From the NCBI RefSeq assembly GCF_009769735.1, contig NZ_WSRO01000001.1, forward strand, positions 62,001 through 126,000: a stretch of DNA of 64,000 nt, in the 5' to 3' direction. Each line of letters opens with the position of its first letter. The first letter of the stretch is position 1. The notes under the pieces are model-generated. The model was not told the DNA's origin, did no database searches, and saw nothing but the letters and a program-made list of their open reading frames with translations. Of the stretch, positions 55,060 to 63,731 are shown piece by piece. This DNA comes from Streptomyces sp. BA2. Its GTDB lineage: Bacteria; Actinomycetota; Actinomycetes; Streptomycetales; Streptomycetaceae. Both the position numbers and the translations under genes were made by a program.

Positions 55060-56403
55060 GTGAAGATTCGTAAGCGCGGGAACCGATTAGAAGGATGCAG
55101 CTTGAATGCTTGGCCACGCTTCCGGCATCTGAAACACGGCACACGGCTGGCCCTTGCTGCGGTAATGCTCACCGGCAGCGCCGTGGTTGCCACGCAGCCG
55201 CCGACAGCGACTGCGGCGGACTCCTGCGCGAGCCTGGGCGCCTGCTACGACAACGTCGGCATCAGCCCAGACAGCGACCCCTCAGTGGCCAACTTTGACC
55301 GCCACGGAAACAGCTATTCCCAGGAGGCATTGACGGCCGCTGGCGCCGCGCGCGGGGCGGCCATCAACTCATCCGGGATGCGGTTCACCTTCCCGGACGT
55401 ACCCGTGGGCGCCAGCGACAACACAGTGGCCCAGGGACAGACCATCTCCCTGTCCGGAACCGCCGACAAGCTAGGATTCCTGCTGTCGGCCAGCAACGGG
55501 GCGGCAACAGGAACCGGAACCATCACCTACACCGACGGCTCCGCCCAGAGCTACACCCTCAGCTCGCCCGACTGGTTGTCCACCACCCCGCCGAGCGACG
55601 GAGCCCTGGCTATCAGCACCGACCGCCGGAACGGGCCAGAGACCTCCTACCCGACCAGCATCTTTTCGCAGACCGTCGCCCTCACCCCGGGTAAGAGTCT
55701 CGCTTCCCTCGCCCTGCCCCCGGGGGGCCCGCTGGAACCAAGCAGCCCCGCCCTGCACATCTTCGACATCTCCAGCGTCACCACTAGCGATGCCTCCGTG
55801 GCGGTCACCAATCCGGGTAACCAGACTTCCGTGGCAGGTACGCCGGTCAACCTGCAGATCCAGGCCTCGGACTCCGACCCCGAGCAGACGCTCACCTACA
55901 GCGCCAGCGGCCTGCCGACCGGCCTGTCCATCAACCCCGGCACCGGGCTGATCTCCGGCGCCCCCACCACCGTCGCCACCTCCACCGTCACCGTCACCGC
56001 CACCCACACCGCAGGCGCCACCGGATCAGCGACCTTCACCTGGACGGTCGTCGCCCCTACATGCCGAGTTACCACCAAGCAGGCCCAGTACCACAAGCCC
56101 GTGCTCGGCTACTATTTTTATCTTGTCATGATCGACATCACTAATACCGGTAATTCAGCGATCCCCGGTCGCTGGAATCTAAAGTTCACCTTCGGTGAAG
56201 AAAGGGGCATCGTCCGCAATCCGGATGGCTATGTCGTCTCCCCAACGACCGGCAGGAACATGACTGTCACGGAAAACAAAGGTGTTGGCATCAACCCCCG
56301 AAGCACTGTTACCGTCAGCATCCTCACCTACTACTACTCCACCAAACCAACACCCGCACCCCCGGCAACCTTCGAACTCAACGGCAAGCGTTGTACCAGG
56401 TGA
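55060..56403 (+). CDS. Secreted protein with Ig-like and CBM2-like domains
   Basis: 447 aa from GTG 55060 behind GAGAGAAG. Signal region ~28-52 (RLALAAVMLTGSAVVATQPPTATAA). Residues ~60-235 are a beta-sandwich (TISLSGTADKLGFLLSASNGA; ETSYPTSIFSQTVALTPG). About 250-330 is a putative Ig domain (LPTGLSINPGTGLISGAPTT). About 335-447 is a CBM2-like module bounded by two cysteines (PTCRVTTKQAQYHK ... NTGNSAIPGRWNLKFTF ... NGKRCTR). It probably binds polysaccharide outside the cell; no catalytic domain is evident. It has the island promoter. A scrambled paralogue lies at 33533-34490. Confidence 0.87.
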   Translation: MKIRKRGNRLEGCSLNAWPRFRHLKHGTRLALAAVMLTGSAVVATQPPTATAADSCASLGACYDNVGISPDSDPSVANFDRHGNSYSQEALTAAGAARGAAINSSGMRFTFPDVPVGASDNTVAQGQTISLSGTADKLGFLLSASNGAATGTGTITYTDGSAQSYTLSSPDWLSTTPPSDGALAISTDRRNGPETSYPTSIFSQTVALTPGKSLASLALPPGGPLEPSSPALHIFDISSVTTSDASVAVTNPGNQTSVAGTPVNLQIQASDSDPEQTLTYSASGLPTGLSINPGTGLISGAPTTVATSTVTVTATHTAGATGSATFTWTVVAPTCRVTTKQAQYHKPVLGYYFYLVMIDITNTGNSAIPGRWNLKFTFGEERGIVRNPDGYVVSPTTGRNMTVTENKGVGINPRSTVTVSILTYYYSTKPTPAPPATFELNGKRCTR

Positions 56404-56530
56404 TTAGCCTCGAACTGGGGTTGAACCGTTCCGGGTTTGGTCGAGACTCTGGGTTGTGACTGCGGCCTGGTGGGGACTGTCCAATCAACGGGTCTCCCAA
56501 GAATTTCGTAGCCGTTGATCGACTGTCTCG

Positions 56531-57075
56531 TTGCAGTCGGTCCGGTTGTCCCGGTGCGGCAGGCTGGTTGCCTGTGATGTCGAGCTGAAGGACCTGCTGC
56601 CGCAGCTGTCGTCGGTGCTGATCGAGGCGGTGGACGGTGACGGGGCCCTGGTCAGGGTCGGGCCGCTGCTGACCGTGCTGGTCACCGCCGCTGCTGACCG
56701 TGCTGGTCACCGCCGCGAGCGTCTCCGACACCGCGGCCGGTGTCACCTTGCTCACCCGCATCGCCGCCCCCCCACCCGCAGATACGCAAGGCGTGGGTGG
56801 GCGCCGGCTACCGGACCACCGCCATCGACCACGGCGCCCGCCTGGGCATCGACGTCCACCCCGTCCAACGCCCGCCGGGCATCAAGGGGTTCACGGTCAT
56901 ACCCAGACGCTGGACCATCGCGCGGAGCACCGGCTGGCTCATGCACCACCGCAGACTCGCCCGCGACTACGAAACCCACCCACACTGGTCCGAAGCCATG
57001 ATCCACCTCGCGATGATCGACCTCATAGCCCGCCGCCTCACCGGCGAAGCCACCCTCAACTGGCGCGCAACCTGA
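56531..57075 (+). pseudogene. Fused transposase fragments (ISL3-like start, IS5 end)
   Basis: ELKDLLPQLSSVLIEAVDGDGALVRVG resembles an ISL3 N-terminus. Later, in another frame, KAWVGAGYRTTAIDHGARLGIDV, GFTVIPRRWTIARSTGWLMHHRRLARDYE is the C-terminal third of an IS5 transposase; the normal ERTFGW is ARSTGW, so the catalytic Glu is lost. Confidence 0.75.
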
Positions 57076-57261
57076 CCAGGGATCAAACACACCCCCACAG
57101 GGCGAAAAGCTCAGTAAGCGCGATAAGGGGTGCTCCCCAGCGGCAGGAGGCCTCGGCGGCCTCCTGCGCGGCTCAGCCGGGCCCTTCCAGGGCCATGTGC
57201 GGCTCCAGGTCAGAGGCCGTGGAGGGCGCGGAGTACCTGGTCGGCGCGGACCAAGCAAGGC

Positions 57262-57292
57262 GAGGGCAAACAACGCGGACCGCACCTATACC
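57262..57292 (+). promoter_or_regulatory. Shared promoter of hemopexin copy D
   Basis: GAGGGCAAA, 16 nt, TATACC within GCACCTATACC; the ~150-nt leader resembles that of copies A and B (GGGGACAGCGCCG; GACAAGGGGTGAAAC; CCCCGCCAACCTCG). Confidence 0.7.
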
Positions 57293-57445
57293 GGAGCGAG
57301 AAATGAAACAAGGGGACAGCGCCGACCGGTGCGGCTCCTGAAAGCAGGCGCGGGTGAGGGCAGCAGTTCTGGCAGCCTGGCCTGCCATGACAAGGGGTGA
57401 AACGCCGCCCGCCCGGTACCCCGCCAACCTCGAATAGGCTAGGAC

Positions 57446-58957
57446 ATGAAATCCTATAGTGCGGCGTTCTCAGCGCCGGGGATCAATACCCCGTTTGACG
57501 GCAAAGGCTACCGCGTACCGAGCTTGTACTGCCTCAACACCGCAGCCAACACCTACGACCGCTACGAATGGTCCGGCACCAAACGCCCCTGGTTCGGCGA
57601 CACACCCGACGGCCAGGGAAAAATCGTAGGGACCTCGTCAGCAGACCCCGGCCTGTTCGGCCACTGGGCCATCCCCTGGAACACCGTCGACGGCACCCTC
57701 TGCGTAGACACCAGCCACGTCTACCTGTTCAACGGCACCAACTGCATCTACTACACCCTCGAAGCAACAGGATCCTTCACGGACCGCACACCAGAAACAG
57801 ACGACGTCACCAACCCCATGCCCATCTCCGAATTATTCGGCTACGGGGGAGCCTTCGCCCTCAACAAAGTCGAGGCCGCCTTCTTCACCGCGGACAAGAA
57901 AAAGAAGATCTGGTTCTTCGGCGACAACTGGTGCTACCTCATCGACGCCACCACCCACAAGCCCGAGGACGGCTTCACCTCCGGCGCCCAACCCATCAGC
58001 AACCAATGGAGCAACCTCCCCAACGACCTCAAGAACGGCCTCACCTGGGCCGCCCCCATCCTCGACGGAACATCCGGCAACGTCCAAGACAGCGCCCACC
58101 TCGTCACCGGCACCAACTGGGCCCCTGTCATCCCCAGCGCCAAAACCGCCAACCTCGCCCTCTACACCGACCCCAACAACAACGACAACGGCAACGACTT
58201 CTCCGTCCCCACCGACGTCACCACCATCACCCTCGAACTCTGGGGACCTGGGGGTAACGGAGGCAGCGGCGGTGCCGGCTACGGATACGCGTATGGCCAT
58301 CCAGGAGGTACTGGAGGGGACGGTGGCTGCGGCGCCTACATACGGAAGGTCATTTCCCCTGCTCCCAGTTCACTCACCCTCCACCTCGGCACTCCAGGAA
58401 CGTGCACCTTCTACGGCTCAAGCCTCATCGCTGCCGGTGGTGGTGCCGGCGGCGGTGGCGGCGGCGGTGACTACGGCTACCAGAGCGGCTCAGCCGGCGA
58501 CGGGGGTAGCGGTGGTGGCGGCGACGGTGGCAGCGGCGGCAGTGCCAGTGGCCGCTTCGCCGGAGGAGGCGGTAACGGCGGCAGCGGCGGCAACGGCGCG
58601 GGCGGAAGCCAGGGCTCGGGTGGCCGTGGTGCCGCTGGCGGCGGAGGTGGCGGCGGAGGTGGCGCTGGCGCCGGCCTCCTTCGCACTGATGGTGGGGGCG
58701 GTGGAGGCGGAAGCGCCGGAACGGGCAGCGGCAGCGGTGGCGGAGGCGGCGGAGGTTCCCAGGGTCTGAGCATGGCTGATGGGGCTGTCCTCAAACCATG
58801 TGCGGACGGCTCCCCCCGAACGCCCTACACCCAGTTCTGCGCAGGCGTAGGCGAGGGCGGCACAGGCGGCACAGGCGGCGCAGGCGACCAAGGTCTCGAC
58901 AACCCTGGCAGCAATGGTGGTGTGGGCGGCAACGGCGCCGCCCGCATCACCTGGTGA
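57446..58957 (+). CDS. Hemopexin-like/glycine-rich fusion protein, copy D
   Basis: 503 aa. The hemopexin-like part shows its clearest repeat here: VEAAFFTADKKKKIWFFGDNWCYLIDATTHKPEDG, then PISNQWSNLPNDLKNGLTWAAPILDG, the PI...W..LP....L.W... end of a hemopexin blade. An earlier blade is VDGTLCVDTSHVYLFNGTNCIYY. The glycine-rich domain starts at ITLELWGPGGNGG (~258) and ends GNGAARITW. Its middle is more diverged than the N-terminus and has its own insertion (GYGYAYGHPGG). No signal peptide, so secretion, if any, uses another route. Confidence 0.9.
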   Translation: MKSYSAAFSAPGINTPFDGKGYRVPSLYCLNTAANTYDRYEWSGTKRPWFGDTPDGQGKIVGTSSADPGLFGHWAIPWNTVDGTLCVDTSHVYLFNGTNCIYYTLEATGSFTDRTPETDDVTNPMPISELFGYGGAFALNKVEAAFFTADKKKKIWFFGDNWCYLIDATTHKPEDGFTSGAQPISNQWSNLPNDLKNGLTWAAPILDGTSGNVQDSAHLVTGTNWAPVIPSAKTANLALYTDPNNNDNGNDFSVPTDVTTITLELWGPGGNGGSGGAGYGYAYGHPGGTGGDGGCGAYIRKVISPAPSSLTLHLGTPGTCTFYGSSLIAAGGGAGGGGGGGDYGYQSGSAGDGGSGGGGDGGSGGSASGRFAGGGGNGGSGGNGAGGSQGSGGRGAAGGGGGGGGGAGAGLLRTDGGGGGGGSAGTGSGSGGGGGGGSQGLSMADGAVLKPCADGSPRTPYTQFCAGVGEGGTGGTGGAGDQGLDNPGSNGGVGGNGAARITW

Positions 58958-58976
58958 TCCCGGCAGGACCCACCAC

Positions 58977-59006
58977 CCCTCGGCCTGCGCACCCGCAGGC
59001 CGAGGG
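58977..59006 (+). terminator. Perfect 12-bp hairpin after hemopexin copy D
   Basis: CCCTCGGCCTGC and GCAGGCCGAGGG around a 6-nt loop, 19 nt after the stop codon. Confidence 0.72.
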
Positions 59007-59049
59007 ACCTCCTCCCCGAACCAGCCAATGGACACTAAGCTTGCCGTTT

Positions 59050-59371
59050 ATCCAGTCGTGCTGGTGATGAGGTCAGGCGTTGGGTCCGGCTTGCCCTGTT
59101 TCCCGACGGGGTGCACGTGTGCACGGTGCCTGTTCTTCATGCCGGTTGGTCGGCCGGGACCTGCGATGGTGGGTTTCGGTGCGCTGGCCGGCTGAGGGGA
59201 TTTCCCGTGGAGACAGCGAAATCCTCGACGGACGCGTGCGGGTGTGAGGCGCCCTTGGCGTGGGGGCCGCTCCCAGGGTTTGCGGAGGTCTTCGGCGAGG
59301 GGCCGGGCGAGGCGGAGTTGGGTGTGTGAGGCGAGAGGACGAGCCAGACGCCTCACGAAGCTAAAAGTCAA
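59050..59371 (-). pseudogene. Transposase C-terminal remnant (IS701-like group)
   Basis: RLARPLASHTQLRLARPLAEDLRKPWE, then VRRGFRCLHGKSPQPASAPKP and GPGRPTGMKNRHRAHVHPVGK. This is the basic tail of a large actinobacterial transposase group. The catalytic part is absent. The 59372-59587 stretch shows only a weak minus-strand frame. Confidence 0.65.
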
Positions 59372-59587
59372 GCCGCAGCGGCATGCGAGCGAGGGAACGC
59401 TGTCACTTCATCGAACAACTCGTGGTTCTTCAGGCAGTGATAAAGCTGGCCGTTCTCTGGGGGACCCGAGTGCCGCAGATGGTCGGCTGCCCATGTTTGT
59501 GCAGGTGGGCGTTCTGACGGGTTGAGGATGGCAGTGCGACAGGTGTGGTGCAATCGCTGAATCGGGCGATGTGCGCTGTGCGGGACT

Positions 59588-60103
59588 TCACGAACTCGCG
59601 TTGAGGGTGGCCATGAGCTGGCGGTTGGCTGCTCGGGCCGCGACGAGGTCTTCTTCTCGTTCGGACAGTTCGGCGGTCAGGTCCGCATTGTGCTGTTCAA
59701 GCTGGGTGATCCGCTCTTGAAGTGCGTGGATGTCGGTCGGGGCGCCGAGCCCGGATTCCTGCCAGACCCGCTCGCCCAGGGCCCGTGACAAGGCCTCCTC
59801 GAGCTGGCGGATCCGGGCGGTGAGGCGACTGTTGCGATCGTTGGCGTTCGCGAGATCCGCTTGCAGCGACGCCGAGGTGACGCCGTGCCCGTCGACGGCC
59901 TGCGTCTGCGTCTCCGCGGCTTGGATCTCCTGGAGCAGGTCGCTGTGGCGATAGAAGAAGCTGCGGTCCAGGCCGGCTCGCCGGGCGATGCCGGAGATGC
60001 TGACGGGTTCGCCGGCGGCGAGTACTTCACGCAGGGCGGTGCGAGCGCGTTCGCGGCGGCGGGAAGTGGCGGCCTGGCGCCCGTCCTGCAGGGAAGAGGT
60101 CAT
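59588..60103 (-). CDS. TnpC-like accessory protein of a Tn554-type transposon
   Basis: 171 aa, ATG overlapping the end of tnpB. Basic N-terminal HTH-like part (RTALREVLAAGEPVSISGIARRAGLDRSFFYRH) and a long coiled coil (LTARIRQLEEALSRAL; LQERITQLEQHNADLTAELSEREEDL). Same size, layout and position as the DUF6262/TnpC proteins that follow tnpA-tnpB in Tn554-like elements, where TnpC affects insertion frequency or orientation. Confidence 0.8.
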   Translation of the reverse strand: MTSSLQDGRQAATSRRRERARTALREVLAAGEPVSISGIARRAGLDRSFFYRHSDLLQEIQAAETQTQAVDGHGVTSASLQADLANANDRNSRLTARIRQLEEALSRALGERVWQESGLGAPTDIHALQERITQLEQHNADLTAELSEREEDLVAARAANRQLMATLNASS

Positions 60104-62520
60104 GAGCTGTGTCCTGGCTGGAAGTCGGGGCGAGGCTGGCGGACTTGGGGCATGCCGATGTGAACCGGGCGTCGGCCTCGGCGGTCGAACGCGATGGCCT
60201 CGTCGAGCTCGGCTCGTTCCTCCGGCAGCAGGTCGTCGAGGTCGGTCTTGACCCGGCGGATGAGGCGTCGGACCCGGGTGATCTCCTCATCGGACGGCAC
60301 CGCTTCGGCTTTCGCCCAGTCGTCGGCGTCGAGGGCCGAGGCGAGACGTTCGCGGTTCCGTAGGAGGTCGCTGAGGTATGCCTCGAGGTCGGGGAGGTAG
60401 GAGGCGTCGGTGCGGAAGTGGCCGCAGCCGACGCAGCGGAATCGGACCGGGCAGTCCTTGCCGCCCGCGGCGACGTTGGCTGGTTCGGTGCAGAGGCCAT
60501 AGGGAACGGCGACTTCGCCGATGGCCCGGCGGGCTCGCTCGGAGTCGAGGAGGGCTTGTGCCTTGCGCCAGATGCGGTTGCCGTGGCGGTCGAACTGCAT
60601 GGCCGTGACACGGTCGACGGCCTCTCGCCGTCGTTCTTCGCTGACCCGGTAGTACCCCTGTGTGGTTGACAACTGCTGGTGTGACATGAGCTCTTTGAGC
60701 ACATCGACTGGGACACCGGCGTCGGCATGCCATTGGGCATAGCTGTGCCGGTAGGCATAGAGGAAGATCTTGTCCTTGTCGAACGGCACCAACGTGGGCT
60801 TGCCGTCCTTGCCGGGAATCGGGATCACGATGTCGGGCATCGCGTCCGCCCATGTGCGGTGTCGGTCACTGAGCCATCCGGCGGTGATCGGCCTGCGGCC
60901 TTCCTTGCTGATGACGGCGCTGGGCAGCAGTTTGAGCTCCTTCTGTGGGGTGTGAGGGAAGCGTTCGCGTACTCGTTGCTGCTGTCGGAGGATCAGCTCG
61001 GATGTCTCCTGGGCGATGGGGAGGCGTCGGCTCAGGCGATGGCCCTTGTGGTTGGAGTAGATCAAGACCGGCTGGCCGTCGTCATCACGGGCGAGGCAGT
61101 CCCAGGGCAGCTTGCAGACCTCGCCGGGGCGGCGGCCGGTGTCGATGAGGATCTCGATAGCGGTGCGGATCTCTGGGCTGGAGCGGTCGTCGAGCTTGGG
61201 GAGTTCAGCGACGACGACCCGCATCACCTCGTCGGGCAGGTCCCGGCCGGCTTCGGCGTCCTCGGGCTCGTCCGGGATGTCTTCCTCGCGCAGGACAACG
61301 TCGTCCGGAAGGCCGTGCAGCGGCTCGTGCGGCCGGGTCAGAGCCAGGGCCCGCATCCGGTTGAGGCAGCGACGGACGTGGCGGCTGATCGTCAGCCGAC
61401 GGTTTGCAGTGATCTTCTCTTGCTCTTGGAGGTAGGCCAGACGATTGGTGAAAGCGGTGATGTCCAGGCGGGACAGACCAGTTGGGGTTGCTCCGTCGTC
61501 CGGCCGTTGGATCCGGAGGCTGTCGGAGAACTGGATCATCGAGTTGATGACGTCCTGGACGGTGCCGCCCGGGTTGTCACCGCGTCGTCGAGGAAGGTCG
61601 TCGTAGGCCCAGCGTTTCATCGCCTCGCGCAGCCAGGGCTGGCTGATGCGGGCGAAGCGGAGGAGGCCGCTGCAGCCGAAGGCCCGGCAGTCCCAGGTGT
61701 CCTTGTGCCGTTCCGTCTCCGCCGACAGCCCGACCAGGTCCACTGCCTTGGTGAAACCGTGGACGAGATCGCGACTGCCGCGGCCAAGTGGTGCGGCGTC
61801 GAGGTCGAGGAGGGAGGCCGCGCTGGTGGCCAGCAGGGCGGTGCAGACAGGGCGAAAGACCCAGAAGGCGGTGCGGCGGCCGCTGCGGGTCCGTTCCTGC
61901 AGTCCGAACAACAGCTCCGCGGTCACCAGGTCCGGCAGGCCCCGGAGGCTGACGATGTCCTTCGAGGAGACCGGCGGTTCCGTGCGGCGCCAGTGGTCTT
62001 CGTCGAGGAGGAGGCCCTTGCGTCGCAGTGCACTCAGCCGGGCGGCGTGTGCGCTGCAGTAGGTCGAGTTGATGCCCTGTCGCTGGCGTCCGCAGGCGAT
62101 CACTTCGCAAGGGCCGTAGGCCGGGAGCGGCCGGATGCCGGGCTGGCGGATGAACTCCTCGAGCGAGAGCCGTCGGCGCTGCTGTTGCCCTTCGTGCGTG
62201 GTGCACAGTTGCGGGACCGAGCTCCGCCAGATCCGCCGGCATCCAGGGACGTGACAGAGAACGGTGCCGACCTGGAGTCGGTCGGCCCGCGGGTCCTTCG
62301 TGGCCGAGCTCGCGTACTCCTCCAAGGGACGGCCGTCGCGCTTCCAGCGCAAGCCGCAGGGCGAGCACAGCCTGGTACTGGCCGTGATGGCTTCGCCGCA
62401 TCCCTGAATCCGGCAGGGCCGCCAGCCGAGTTGGGGATGCTGCTGGGGAAAGACGATGGTCCTGGCCGCGGGATCCCAGCAGATGCTCGTCAGGAAGTCC
62501 TCGGCAACAGCCGCCATCAC
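60100..62520 (-). CDS. TnpB-like tyrosine recombinase of a Tn554-type transposon
   Basis: 806 aa. The N-terminal third has three CxxxC...CxxC/H clusters (CRIQGCGEAITASTRLCSPC; CHVPGCRRIWR; CEVIACGRQRQG), probably zinc-binding. The catalytic part carries Arg in ILIDTGRRPGEVCKLPW, Lys in YSNHKGHRLSR, YRHSYAQWHADAG (the usual HxxRH has Tyr for the first His), His in LMSHQQLSTTQ and the nucleophile Tyr in GYYRVS. Another cysteine cluster follows (CPVRFRCVGCGHF). It starts 57 nt after tnpA and overlaps tnpC by ATGA. Confidence 0.85.
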   Translation of the reverse strand: MMAAVAEDFLTSICWDPAARTIVFPQQHPQLGWRPCRIQGCGEAITASTRLCSPCGLRWKRDGRPLEEYASSATKDPRADRLQVGTVLCHVPGCRRIWRSSVPQLCTTHEGQQQRRRLSLEEFIRQPGIRPLPAYGPCEVIACGRQRQGINSTYCSAHAARLSALRRKGLLLDEDHWRRTEPPVSSKDIVSLRGLPDLVTAELLFGLQERTRSGRRTAFWVFRPVCTALLATSAASLLDLDAAPLGRGSRDLVHGFTKAVDLVGLSAETERHKDTWDCRAFGCSGLLRFARISQPWLREAMKRWAYDDLPRRRGDNPGGTVQDVINSMIQFSDSLRIQRPDDGATPTGLSRLDITAFTNRLAYLQEQEKITANRRLTISRHVRRCLNRMRALALTRPHEPLHGLPDDVVLREEDIPDEPEDAEAGRDLPDEVMRVVVAELPKLDDRSSPEIRTAIEILIDTGRRPGEVCKLPWDCLARDDDGQPVLIYSNHKGHRLSRRLPIAQETSELILRQQQRVRERFPHTPQKELKLLPSAVISKEGRRPITAGWLSDRHRTWADAMPDIVIPIPGKDGKPTLVPFDKDKIFLYAYRHSYAQWHADAGVPVDVLKELMSHQQLSTTQGYYRVSEERRREAVDRVTAMQFDRHGNRIWRKAQALLDSERARRAIGEVAVPYGLCTEPANVAAGGKDCPVRFRCVGCGHFRTDASYLPDLEAYLSDLLRNRERLASALDADDWAKAEAVPSDEEITRVRRLIRRVKTDLDDLLPEERAELDEAIAFDRRGRRPVHIGMPQVRQPRPDFQPGHSS

Positions 62521-62577
62521 CGGATCGGCACGAGATGTCGATGCGTCGGCGCGCCCGGTAAGGCGCTGCCGCCAGGC

Positions 62578-63731
62578 TCATCGGTCCTCCTGGCCGTTCT
62601 CGCGCGGGCTGGGAACCCGGCCGACCGCGGCCCGCAGCCGCCGGACGTCAGGGCTGAGGTAGGGGCGGGGTGAGCGCGGGTCCTTCTGACCGAGGAGCCG
62701 CTGTACTTCGTCGAGCGAGCCCCCGGCGTCGGCGACGTTGCTGCCGAACGCCCACCGGAGCATGTGCGGGGTGAGGTGCCGCTCCAAGCTCGCTCTCCGG
62801 GCAAGCCGTTCGACCAGCTAACCCACCGCATCCGGGGTGACCGGCGAGCCCAGCGGCGGGCGGAAGAGGTTCACCAGCAGAAAGTCGCTGCCGTCGTTGC
62901 CCAGGAACTCATGACGCTCGTAGACGTACTGGTCGAATGCCTGGACCACGAGGAAGTCGACCGGGAACCAGATCGAAGAACGCCGCTTGGACCACGCGGT
63001 GTTGGTGTTCTGGCGCCGCACGACGTGCAGGTGCGGCCCCTCGACATCGCAGCCCAGAACGCGGGAGTCCACCATCAGATGGGCATCGCAGCGACGCAGG
63101 CCCGCCAGCTGCCCGACGCGCAGCCCCACCCGGGCCAGCAGGAGAACGATCAGCCGGTCGCGTGCCGAACGGCAGGCATGCAGCAGCGCGACAATCTCCT
63201 CGTCACTGGCCCGGTTCACCTCGATCTCGGGCTCCTGCAGCCGGTGCCGGGCGCCGAGCCGATAGCCGACCCCAGCGTCCTCGCCCTGGGCCTCCAGCGG
63301 TAGATCCTGCGTGCTGGCGATCTCGAAGAGCGGCCCGAGGACCCATCCAGGCGCCTCCTTCGCCGCCACCGCATGCGCCAGAAACCGCGTACTCCGGTCA
63401 GCACCCCGTTGATCCGGCGCTCCCGGCGGACCTGGTCCACCCCGGGCCCTGCCACTACGACCTGCGAGGCCCCGCCGGAGCTGTACTTGAGCCAGACGAT
63501 GAACAGCCCCAAGTCGCCCGCCGCTGTCGACCAGTCGCGACCCATGCGCAGGCACCACCGCATGTACAACGCGATGGCCCCGGCGTACGACTTCGTGGTC
63601 AGCTCGGCGCGGCTTCGGCCGAACCTGAGATCCCGCAGGTACCGGTCCGCGACCGGCATCACTTGCAACTGGTCGTCAATGACTGTCCAGTACCGGCTTC
63701 CCGACGGCATGCGGACCAAGAACGCGTCCAT
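62578..63731 (-). pseudogene. TnpA-like tyrosine recombinase of a Tn554-type transposon, frameshifted
   Basis: From ATG 63731 (MDAFLVRMPSGSRYWTVIDDQL; ELTTKSYAGAIALYMRWCLRMGRDWS) the N-terminal SAM-like domain is intact to about 63400. The family sequence continues in a second frame with LLLARVGLRVGQLAGLRRCDAHL (catalytic Arg region), then a third with LTPHMLRWAFGSNVADAGGSLDEVQRLLGQKD (the HMLRH motif reads HMLRW) and a tail ending YLSPD. Two shifts and a changed His suggest the trio is no longer mobile. Confidence 0.8.
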
